Positions 26,001 through 36,834 of a DNA stretch of 64,000 nucleotides are shown here, piece after piece (the stretch's first letter is position 1; each line of letters starts with the position of its first letter). The position numbers and the translations under genes are program-made. Below the pieces are notes generated by a model. That model was not told the origin of the DNA. It saw nothing but the letters and a program-made list of their open reading frames with translations, and made no database searches. Origin of the DNA: Setaria digitata (Eukaryota; Nematoda; Chromadorea; Rhabditida; Setariidae); NCBI GenBank assembly GCA_003640385.1, contig RCAB01000055.1, forward strand, positions 1 to 64,000, written 5' to 3'.

Positions 26001-29000
26001 TATCAGGTGTCCTGAGAAATTTTAGTAAATTATCATTAATCAAAAGATAAGACAAGAAAAAAAAAACAACGAGAAGAGATAGAGAGAGAGAGGTGTGGAA
26101 GAATAAAAAAAGATGGTGGAAAAGACTGAAAATGCAAAAAAAAAAAAAGTGAAGAAATGGAAGAGGTGAAAGAGAGGAGGAAAAAAAACTATTTAGAAAT
26201 GGAGGTGGAATGGGAAAATAAAATGAAACAATTTGAAGTGCAAAAATTTCGTTTTTTTTTTTTTGAATACAAATAATTGAAAATAAATGTTTTTACTTAT
26301 CTTACAATATAGTTCTAAAAGAAACAAAAAATGAAATGATAGAAATTTTAAAGTTTTATTAAAAGCCAAACGAAGGTGGAAGAAAAAGATCAAATATGTT
26401 TCTGGAAAAGTCTCAGGATTGAATTGCAGGATATTCATAAGTATTGCCAACTATCCTTTTGTAAAATGAAAAATGCTTTAGAATCGTCCCTAAATGAACT
26501 TTTTTTCCGAGTTGATTTCAAAATTGAATGAATGAATTTCCCTTTTCTGTTTTACATTATTTTCATATCTGAAAAATTTTGGAAATCCCACTGGGCAATG
26601 GTTATGATTGATGTGAGTTTTGTTGATTTGAAAAGAGGAAGGATGAAGTAGGCATGAAATTTTTGGTAAATCTCAGCTAAAAAAAAGAATTTTCATTTTT
26701 TTTTTTTCCTGAAAACTTTTCTTTTCGAGACAAAAACAGAAAAACAAACTGTTCTAAATGCAAGAAGCATTTATCAATTCAAGAAAAAAAAAAAAAAAAA
26801 AAAAGGAAAAAGGAAAAAGAGAGAAAAAGGAAAAGAAATGAATAAATGGAGAAGGAAAAGAAAAGCGTCTTCCACCTTCTGCTACTCTTTTTTTTGGAAA
26901 ATATTTAGCAAAACTAACCATTCAATTCAAATTGCTATAGCAAATTGATGAAAGAAAAAAAAAGAAATTCTCAAAAACTTTTTTTTTTTTTGCCAAACCC
27001 CAAAAAAGTAAAAATTTTCGAGCCAAACTATTTGTATGTTCTCTGTTTGAAAGAAAAGGTAAAAAAAGGTTTTAGCGAAAAAAAAAAAAAACTTTTTTTT
27101 AGGACTTTTTAAGAAGACTTTTTGTTTTTGTTTAAACCAAACGTAAGCAAAAATTATATTCAAGCTGGTTCTGAAATGAAAAGGTAAAGAGAAGAGCAAT
27201 AATTAATAGAGCTAAAAGTTTTTAAAATAGGTTTTAAGGAATGATGAATGCATCGGAGAAAATGAAGAGCAACAGCTATGCTGCAGTGGAAAGGATAAAG
27301 TTGAGTTGCTGCAGAAAAAAAAAAAAAAAAATTGGGAAAAATTTAGTTTAAAAAGGAAAAAGTTTTATTTATCCACTGAAAATTTTAAAATTTTAATTAC
27401 TACTATATTAATCCCATGTCTTTATTTATTTTTTTTTTTTAAATCAATTTCCATAAGCAAACCAGAAGAAAAGTATATGAATGATGCACCAAATTATCAT
27501 TTTTTTTTTTTTTTCAAAGAAATCAGAAAATCTCATTCGCAAAATTATTTATAATTTGTTCAGTGATTTTTATTTATATTGGCATAAGTTTGTGGTATTG
27601 TTAATTTTAATTTGATGACAAAATTTTAGACTTCCTCCGGAAATGTTTTACACTCAGCCTTTGAATAGGAAACGTTAATTATATGTTTATTAAAATTTTT
27701 GTAATAATAATTAGTTTTGTTGAAAGAATAGATTATCATATGGCGGTATTACTGCCCGTAAAAATGGCGTGAATTAGTTTGTTTAATTTGATACGAAAAT
27801 GCCATACAATCTCCATGTACCATATGGAACTAATTGGTTGAAATCGGACAAAGGCAAATATTATTAGTGAAATATTCTCATTGAATTTATATTCTATAAT
27901 ATATTTATTTGTACATATATATGTGAAACAATCTGGTGATAACAATATGTCATGTGAACAAAATTTTTCATTTCATATTGTAGAAGGGATTTGTTTTTCA
28001 TTTCAAACTAAAGCAAAAGAAAATTTTCATCTGGAATTACAATAAAATAAATTTTCCATTTCCAAAATCTTGTCATTTTAGTAAACACAATTCCACTTTT
28101 GTGTACACAGATTTTAATGGAAAATTTATCCACTTCAAATATTTTACCTATTTAATTAACAATTCATAAACGAATTAACTCATTACAATTCTTATTTATT
28201 ACCAAATTTATAACTGATTTTTTTTTTTTTTTTTTGTTTTTTAAATCACAACTAAATCGATTCATTTATTAAAGTAATATATATGAAAATAGGGAAAATT
28301 ATCATTCAACTCATATTCAGATAAAATGGTTCATGAATAGAAATCTATGATAATGAAAGATGATAATTTCTAAATTAAAAATTCATTGAAACGATCGAAG
28401 GCTATTTTAGCATCGTATTAGTAGCATGCACAGGACAATCCCATACCCGGTCAACATACAGTAAGTAAGTACTACATCACAACGTACCGCATTACACCTG
28501 TATGCCATGTGTGGATCAAACTATAATATACTGTAATATATATATACCCTGTACTGTATTAAGCTAAATTCATTGTGGTACTTGTACTCAGCATGGTGTA
28601 GCTAGACATTGTATTATTTGGTACCATATTGTACAATATGGTAACAGTCTGTACCTAATAAAGATCAGAAAAATCTATCAAATATGTCATATATGCGTGT
28701 TCACCACACTGCATTACACTATAATGGACTTCATGATACTGTATTCCATCACATTTACCATGTGTATACCGGTATACTGTATCAATTGATATTCTACTAC
28801 TTTGCAATCATTCAATATATTTTCTCATTGAATCTTGGAAATAACACTGCTAAGTAATTTATGAAGAGCCGAAATCTGTACTACAGATGTTTCACACCTC
28901 CTCATACAATACTTATTTGCCGCTAAATATTCAACTGATGTTTGATGTATCAATCACAGCATACGATATAAGTGAGAGACTGTAATGAATAACAATTCTC

Positions 29001-30118
29001 AAAATATGATAACTTCTATCACTCATTCACTGAATGGTACTGGTGTTAAATTTAAACTGTTCCTTTTTTTTTTCTTTGAAAAATTTACAAATTATTACAA
29101 TAGTAGTTTAAATTTAACACAAAAAACATAGTTTTTTTTTTTCTAAAGAGGAATTACAGAATCTTTCAATGTTTACATCGAAGATATATTTCCTGGGAAA
29201 TTTTGAATATCTCTTCCTCTTGTCATATTTCACTATTTGCTTATTTCTCTTTCTTTTTTTTTTTCTTAAGCTATTAATAAATTAGTAGTTAAGATATTGA
29301 AAATTTCTCCAGTACCGTAGTACTGGAGAAATACTTTTTATATGCGATAAAAGGGAGATGCGTAACCTCCAATTTACATGTCATATAATTGCACCATTTC
29401 ATGGAGGCAATTACAACATTGAATAAATGGAAGTGATGTCGTGGATAGGACGATATCAAATAACACCACTATTTGATGCTACCGTAATATTTTGCCTTTT
29501 TTTTTTTGATTATTATTCACATTCTTTTACTTAAATAACTGTTTATTAGTTTACTTCTATTCCAAATAAATTAACAAAAGCAAAAAAAAAAAAAGGAGTG
29601 TTCGAGAATAATTGATAATATATGTATATAACGTGTACATTGGGAAAAATGTATATGCAAATAAGATTATATTTAATATCGAAAATAAATAAATTACCAA
29701 ATTACGCAATCCTACATCTATAAATGTTTAATGCTAAAAAAGAAAGAAAATACTATATAGGTCTTTGGAAAAAAAGAAATTAAATTAATGAAGGCAAACT
29801 CTCTGACAGTACAAATAAGGAGATTTTTTTTCATTTTCATAAAATTAATAAAATGGAAATTCGCATGAAAGAAAGAACTTTTTGAATTAAAATTAAACAA
29901 AAATGAGGAAACGAAAAAAAGAAAATAGTAAACCGTGTTTCATTGTATGGTAAATCTTTGCATTGTTCCACGGTAATTGGTTGACATTTGGGTAATGAAG
30001 ACGGGAAAGGAAGTGTTTTGCAAATGCCAGTTTTAGGCATTATCATTATCATCATCCAGCAGAAGAATAACAATTGAATTCCACCAAAGCAGCCAAAGAA
30101 TGATACAAGATGGGCCAT
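18721..30118 (-). CDS. Divergent Frizzled-family Wnt receptor
   Basis: Exons in transcript order: 30118-29934, 22782-22641, 22057-21934, 21710-21511, 20986-20789, 20431-20258, 19473-19251, 19091-18721 (TGA). All phases agree, giving 538 residues. Residues 1-30 look like a signal peptide. The cysteine-rich Wnt-binding domain follows, with all 10 cysteines ('[10 protein letters not shown]', '[13 protein letters not shown]', '[11 protein letters not shown]', '[10 protein letters not shown]', 'FGFPWP'). Seven membrane segments lie at about 224-246, 256-280, 292-322, 348-369, 385-415, 430-451 and 466-489. Frizzled-type marks include 'FGTTGRLWW' (TM3), 'LAWGIP' and '[11 protein letters not shown]'. 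The Dishevelled-binding K-T-x-x-x-W after TM7 is replaced by K490-A-N-R-L-Q495, and the third cytoplasmic loop lacks its usual basic residues. Frizzled rather than Smoothened is favoured by the CRD. Among C. elegans Frizzleds, MIG-1 is my best guess from divergence only, so no symbol is given. Confidence 0.88.
22999..23037. repeat. (ATT)n microsatellite
   Basis: About 13 uninterrupted ATT/TTA triplets occur inside the Frizzled intron, with shorter related runs near 23120. Confidence 0.85.
28440..28990. repeat. GTAC/palindrome-rich segment in the Frizzled intron
   Basis: The composition changes from A/T homopolymers to recurrent GTAC, TACTGTAT and ACACTGCATTACA-like words. It contains perfect palindromes at 28622-28643 (22 bp, centred on TGTACA) and 28764-28777 (GTATACCGGTATAC). 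It may be a decayed repetitive element. No coding frame is seen. Confidence 0.55.
29043..29120. repeat. 16-bp perfect inverted repeat with 46-base loop
   Basis: GTGTTAAATTTAAACT at 29043-29058 is matched in reverse complement at 29105-29120. The loop is a T-rich stretch. It lies in the Frizzled intron next to the palindrome field. Confidence 0.7.
29303..29332. repeat. Perfect hairpin, 13-bp stem and 4-base loop
   Basis: ATTTCTCCAGTAC (29303-29315), loop CGTA, then GTACTGGAGAAAT (29320-29332). It is too short for a typical microRNA precursor. It may be part of the neighbouring palindrome-rich element. Confidence 0.75.
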
Positions 30119-32584
30119 GTTGCATGAAGAAATTATGCCAATAAATTTCTAATTAGAAAATTTGCTAAATTATGCTAGTGTTAATTAGTAGCAGCAATAA
30201 TAGCAGCAGTGATTATTATTATGATGATAACAATATAATAATAATAGTGGTTATAATAATTATAATACATATATTATGATTTATTACAGTAGATTGGTAC
30301 ATACATCCCTGGAAAAATAGCAGAAACTTATATGAAACAATATTCAAGAATGTATTTTACTTTCACAAAGCACTGCAACCAAATGAATATTTTCGCAAAC
30401 GTTGAATCGTTAAATAAATAATTTAGTTTTTTTTTTTTTTTGTTTCGTTTTTTTTGATTTTTATAAAAAATGTTTTGAAACACATTTACGAAGAATTTGC
30501 ATTATGTAAATTATATGTGATTAATTCGAATCACAAAAATTTATTTTATAATTGCATCGATTTATTGCACTTTCTCACTAGCATAGTTTAGTTGTAAGAC
30601 TCTTAAGATTTGAATGTGTTGTATCTGTCGAAGTGTGCTTATTGTGCCAGTAACGCTATAACAATAAGAATTACATGTTAAGCTTATCACGAAGACTGGC
30701 TTATAATTAGCTTATTTTGCGCATTTTTGTACGAAAACTATTATAATGATATTAGTATGAAACAGCTGTGTGTTTAGTATACGTATCCATTTGACAGTAA
30801 AGATTATGCGATTATAATTATTTGAGTCTAAAATTATTTAAGTTCAGTTATACGACAGTGAAGAAACGTTTATATGAGTTTTAGAACAATAAAAACCATA
30901 GAAATGGTTAAAATGACAGGTTAATTTTCCTGACAAGCTGCAACTTTCCAAAAATAAATCCTGGACTTTTTCTACATGAAAAGAGTAAGCATAGATCAGC
31001 GATTGTATAACTGAAAAAGATTTAAGTTAAAACAAAACAAGTATTCAAATATGCACGCTTCATGCGTTTATGTGTATGGTTGAATAAATTAAACTTAAAT
31101 AATTACTTGAACACGAAATAAGCAACGCATTGATAATATAATTTGTTGATTATGTTTATTAGGACTATAAGAACTAGTTTTAATTTTATGATGGATGTTT
31201 TATTGAAGAATCGAAGTTCTGAAAATTGAAAATTTAAAAAATTTCAAAGGAACAGATGGATAATATCATCTAACGGTTACAGTAAAATAACATAAAGCAC
31301 GAGTATTGCATTTAGTAAGTGGAAAGGAAACAATTATGTCAACAGCATTCTTATATTAATTGACTCTCTACGAGTGAATTGTTGTCTTTTTTTCTTTTAG
31401 AAATGTTGCATTTTATGGAGTTTATTAATGGTGAGCTGCCTTATTAATCAAAAGGTGACAATCGAAATTGCGCTTGTAAGCAAAAGAACAAAGGGAAAAC
31501 AAATAAATAAATCAGGTGAAACATTTATTATTCACGTATTATATCGCATTATATGGGAGGTTTTCATTTATTTATTTATTTTTTTCTAATTAACATATTA
31601 GAATTTTTACTAAATTAAGACGACCAGCTGGTCTTTATAGTGAGCATTAAAAAAGTATTCAAGTTGTTAGATAAACAATGCAAGAGCACGAGATAAACAA
31701 AAATGAACAGATTAATTTATACATGGAATTACTAGCATTTCTGTTGCACTAAAAGGAAAACAATTATAATAGTAATAACATCGATTGTGATATCTGCCAA
31801 AAAGCAACACAATTAATAATAATAATTATTATTATAATTATAATAAGATATATTGCATATGTTAGTGGTATCATTTGAGCAACATATCTATATCAGATAA
31901 GAATGAGCCTTATAAGGTAAAGAGAAACAAATTGCTTTTAATTTATTGTCTGAGGTAAATATTACATCCAATTAAATAATAAACAAAATTTTTCTTTTAT
32001 TTAATATAAAATGTGTGAAAAAAAAAAAAAGAAAATATCACATGCAAAAAAAAAGGAATGAGAGAGGGAGCGGTGAAGAAAGAAAGCGGAAAATTAAAAA
32101 TTTTTTGGATATATAAAAAAAAAAAAAATTGCTGAGCGAATATTTCTCATAAAAATTTTAGTTACTAAAAAGATTTATTACTAACAATTAACAAATAAAA
32201 CAGCAAAAACCAATTTCATTGTTTTCCTCTGTTGTGCATCAAAAACTATTACCATAACAAACAACAACAACAACAACAACAACATCACTACTACCACCAA
32301 CAATGACAACAACGAATAAATAGTTTTACTGAAAACAAATGAAAAGGAAAGGCAAATTTTCTGTTACAGAAGGAAAAGTTTTCCGTTTTTAAGAAGCACA
32401 GTTTAATTGTGTCACCATAGATATGTGTATAATTGGTTAAAACAGGGAGAAAATTCAAGAAACTGTGAAAGTAACAGGGAGAGTCGTCCATTTGAAATGG
32501 TAGTGAATTGTGGAGCAGGATGGATGGGAAACTTTTTGGACACAAGGAAATGGGTGGAGGAAGGCGAGAGAACTGAGAATTGGT

Positions 32585-32715
32585 TGCACAACCGGACGGC
32601 TGGCCGGACGGTGGATGGATGAACGACGGATGGGCGGACGAGCCGGATGAATGGTCGACGGAAGGGCGGATAAGTGGACGACGGATGGGCGGACGGAGAA
32701 ATGGGATGCGATGGA
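32585..32715. repeat. GC-rich GGATGG/GGACG minisatellite-like island
   Basis: An island rich in G and C, with many CG steps, lies within very AT-rich DNA. The 18-base word ACGACGGATGGGCGGACG occurs at 32623-32640 and again at 32678-32695 (55-base period). Degenerate GGATGG and GGACGG words lie around them. Confidence 0.75.
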
Positions 32716-33084
32716 TGGCTGAATTCAGTTCTGAGAGAAATTGAAATTCTTTGAAATATACAGATGTATGTTTCTTTTCAAACTACATTCTCCATTCAGC
32801 TATTACATTCTCTCATTCATTTCTTTTCATGTTTCAGTCCCTCACTTCTCCTCATACTATTTTCATTTCCCGATGGTACTCATTTCATTTTCCACCACTC
32901 TCCTCTGAGAGCAAAAGATGCAACTACATTAAAGTCTCAAAATTGTCAATTAGAAAAAAAAAAAAGGGAAAAAGCAAATTGTTTGGTAAAGTGATGAAGA
33001 GCATCTCATTTACTAGTACATTCAACATCTTCCATTGGAGCAATCACTCATTTAGTCGCCTATTTTAACCACCTCATTACTGCT

Positions 33085-33196
33085 ATCATTATCACTTGCA
33101 GAAACTCACACTGTACCACCTTATCATTATCACTTGCAGAAACTCACACTGTACCACCTTATCATTATCACTTGCAGAAACTCACACTGTACCATC
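33085..33196. repeat. 38-bp tandem repeat, three copies
   Basis: The unit starts TTATCATTATCACTTGCAGA and ends TGTACCACC. Copies end at 33120 (first copy 5'-truncated), 33158 and 33196, with one base change near the end of the last. Each unit carries CTTGCAG, which looks like a splice acceptor, but no exon follows. Confidence 0.9.
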
Positions 33197-36100
33197 TTAT
33201 CAATTATCAGATACTATTACAGCAAATCAAAGAAAAATAAGCGAATATCCTCTCATTCGGTTTTACTATCCTAGAATTTATGCAGGGGACGAAAGGAGTA
33301 TGGGATGATGGTATATTCTGATTAATACCCAATGCTTTAAGCAAGATGATAATATCAAGAACGTACTTTCTCAGTAAAATTATCGCTATTTTAAAATTCT
33401 TTTTTCCGTTCTTTGATAATTGTTCAGATAGTTTTCCTTAATTGTCACTTTTTTGCACATTTCAATTTCAAATGAAACACATAAAACTTTCCTTTTCTTC
33501 TCATCTGAACTGACTGTATGCTTCAAAGTTTAAAGTTTAAAATTTTTTACAATACTGTTTTCAAATCAATTAGCATTATTCAAAATAATGAGCACGTGTA
33601 TCATTTTTGTTGCGCAATTTTAAAATGGGATGATTTTGAAAAAAATTTTTGGAAGAAAAAAGTGAGTAAAGAGAAACCGTCTCATATATATCGAACTTAT
33701 TTTTTCACATTTAATTATGCTAGATCGCTATCAAATTATAATATATTTGGAAAAAAAGTCAATTTTATACAAAAAAGAAAATAATAATAATAATAATAAT
33801 AAATTCATCAAAATCTTCCTTTTTCTAAGCTTCACAATAATCATTATATGGAAATAGCTAGTATTTAAATTTAATTTTTAATAAATCTTACTGAGAAATA
33901 CAATTATTAAATTCATGCCTCACTAATTATTTTAATTTAAAACATTGCATTTCAATTCCTCAGTAATGATTAAACAAAACGACTAATTATTAAATTTATT
34001 TCTTAATAAGTCATTAATTACTAGATAAATAAATAACAATGATGTGATAACAAAGATAACAAAGCAAAAAAAAAAAAAAAAAAAAGAGGAAAACTGGAAG
34101 CAATTTTTGTTGTTATAAACGATATAAGATTAATGCTATGTACATCTAAACGGAACATATTTTACGCTTTAATTTAATTGTCACATATTCTTATATGGGT
34201 GGAATAATTGGGCAATTTATAATCCTTCCTCCCTTCCTTCCGGGTAATTTCCTTCCTAAAGCACTTTCTTTTCCCGCAACACACACAAACACAAAAAAAA
34301 ACAAACAAACAATTTACGAAAATTTCAATTATTTTCGAAAAACTTCACATAAATTACGCATCATTCCCTCAAACTCACAATGACAATAATAATCACTATT
34401 ATTTTTTCACAATTATTATTCCAATAAATTCACGATTCTGCGGGGGAAAGAAAATCCTCTTACCATATAATTAATATTCGTTATATTTGCATATTATAGC
34501 ATTTTTTTTCTCACACACACAAAAAAAAAGAAAATCAAAAATAAAAAATTACGCATAATATACATATGAAACAGTGGTATAATTGCTAACAAGCAAAAGT
34601 AATAAAGGAATAATTTTATGGGTGGTTTGGAAAGAGTTTTGCTATCACCCTATCAGCTTATCAATATGAGCGCCTTTCTAATCATTATTATGCCGTTGAC
34701 AAAAGCAAATATCGCTTCAAACTATTACCCAATCATGTACAGATAATGATTTATTATTCGTAAATTGTATTTGCTTATCATTTCGCTTATATTTGCACCA
34801 TCGCTATCGATATGCACTGTCCGTTTATTTGTTGTCAAAGTTTAATTTCTTCAGAACTAATTAAAGAAATTAATCTTTCTTTTTCTCTTCCATCTCTCAA
34901 TTTTTCAGTTTTTTTCTCACTTTTGGAAAGCGAATTTTCTTTTTTTCATAATCAATTAGTGTAAATTAATGAGTTATGCATTGCTCGTGTGTGTCGCAAT
35001 TACTAAGCGAATTATCATTTTCTATCATCATATTATGAGATCAGTCTTTTCATTTTCGGTATTTGCTATGATTATAAAATGATAATTAAAGAAAAAAGGA
35101 GAAAAGAGGAAGAAAGGCAAAGAAATGACAGGAAATTAGGAGGAGAAGATGAATTAAGGATAAAAAAGACAACATTCACAAGAAGAAAAATATTAAAATT
35201 AAATCTTCAAACTTTGATCTTTTTCAATTTCTCTTTTGAATTCCTTCCATCTTTGATCCTTTTTTTGATTATTTTAAACTACAAAATTTCCAATCTTACT
35301 CCCTGTCTCGTTCTCGTCTATTCTAGGTTATAACTATATTAAAAGGCTAAAAGGTTAACAAACAAATATATGAAGAATAAATAGCTAAGCTAAAAGCAAT
35401 CATCGATGTTTGCTGCGATTAAAGAAAAAAAATCGCTCCTTCTCATTATCATTTCAATTTGATCACTACTGTTGAATATCATAGTTACCATATTATCACT
35501 ATTATTACTCTCATTATTGCATATTTATCATGATTATTTCATATTAAACATAACTTCGTACTTACGCATTCTTCTTCCTAGCATTAGTAGAATGTAGAGG
35601 AAATGACTATAAGCAATCTTAAGAGCATAGAGCATTTGCCTTATCAGTCAGTATCACATGCAAGCTTCCACTGAAGAAAAGATAAGGAAACATTATGGCA
35701 ATTGCTTTTCAATCTCAAAATGTATTTAATCAAAAAGGGGGAGGGGAGGGAGGGAAAAACATCAAAATGGTTTCAATCATTTGATAATAATTTAGCAATA
35801 TTTCCAGTTTCATTGATAAGTTTGATAGAGAGGAAAAGAGAGAGAGGGAGAGAGACAGAGAGGGATGAGGGATGTGCTGAAGAGAGAGGGGATGATGGTA
35901 AATTTAAATTGATATTTTAAATTATATGAAGAGAAAAAGTACGGTTAATTTCCAATTAATCCTTTAGATACAGAGCTGTTCAGATGAACAAACGAAACGT
36001 CGAAATACTTTCGAATTGATATTTCGGAATTTTTCGAAGCGATACCAACGCATATTTAACACTCATTAAACAAGAGTACTTTAATAATAATTAAAAGTTA

Positions 36101-36787
36101 TTCCAGACTGATTCAAGCGAACTTCAGATTTTACCTTTCGAGATAGAAGAGATGATTCGATCGCAGGAGAGAAATATAAAAGCATTTACTTTATTTCACA
36201 GGAAAATAACCTCCAACTAACGAATGATCAGTGTTCAATAGATGTCTCACACATAACAAAATAATATTAAATTGGCTGAAAACGCATTTAAAAAGAATTT
36301 TGGGGAAAAAAAAGAAAAGCATATATTGATAAAATATTATGCAAATTAAACATTTTCTCTTAATGAATTTCAAACAACAATTAACACTAGAAAGAAATTA
36401 TCCAAATGCCTCAATAAAAGAATGAAATGAATACCATCTTGGAGCAAGTTAGATACAAAGGAATTAAAAACTGATAAAAATTTAAAAGTGAGAAGAAATC
36501 AATAACAGAAATTTACAAATTTACATATTTGTTATCAGTCTATGAAAAGAACTTGAAAGAGAGAGCCATTTGGATATTTTCAAATTTCGAAAATCCATTG
36601 GAGAAAAATCTTCTCCTCCATAGAAATATACATACCACCACTGCTTTGTTATTTCTTCAAAACATTACTGCAACTCATTTTTGTATCTACAACTCTTCAT
36701 ACATGAAAATTTCATACTAATTTTACACTTTTATAATTTGAGTGAATTCAAACAACAAAAGAACTCTTCTTCTTTCTGCTCTTCAAA

Positions 36788-36793
36788 TTTATT
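36788..36793 (-). promoter_or_regulatory. Candidate polyadenylation signal of the Nudix gene
   Basis: TTTATT on the plus strand reads AATAAA on the minus strand, about 42 bases after the Nudix stop codon. This is a plausible nematode 3' UTR distance. Confidence 0.5.
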
Positions 36794-36834
36794 CAGCACA
36801 TAAATTTAAAAATGAAAAATCTTTCATTGAACAT

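Larger units (their letters stand above)
22783..29933 (-). other. 7.2-kb intron 1 of the Frizzled gene
   Basis: This intron splits the CRD at an Arg codon (CG|A). It contains an N at 22965, an (ATT)n microsatellite, GA-rich tracts around 24570-24610 and 26080-26170, and a GTAC-rich palindrome field at about 28440-28990 with further hairpins to 29332. No nested gene is supported on either strand. Confidence 0.55.
30119..36787. other. 6.7-kb gene-free region upstream of Frizzled
   Basis: It lies between the Frizzled start and the 3' end of the Nudix gene, both on the minus strand, so it should contain the Frizzled promoter. Visible content: simple repeats, (CAA)n at about 32261-32285, a GC-rich GGATGG/GGACG island at about 32585-32715, and a 38-bp tandem repeat at about 33085-33196. 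ORFs here are short, low-complexity and not supported. Confidence 0.5.

Noticed and set aside
18721..30118. Smoothened instead of Frizzled
   Set aside because: The CRD has the Frizzled 10-cysteine pattern with 'YNETRFPNLVG' and 'FGFPWP', and the TM3-TM4 motifs match Frizzled. The missing K-T-x-x-x-W alone is not enough to call Smoothened.
33085..33196. CRISPR-like array
   Set aside because: The 38-bp units are directly adjacent with no spacers, in a eukaryotic genome.
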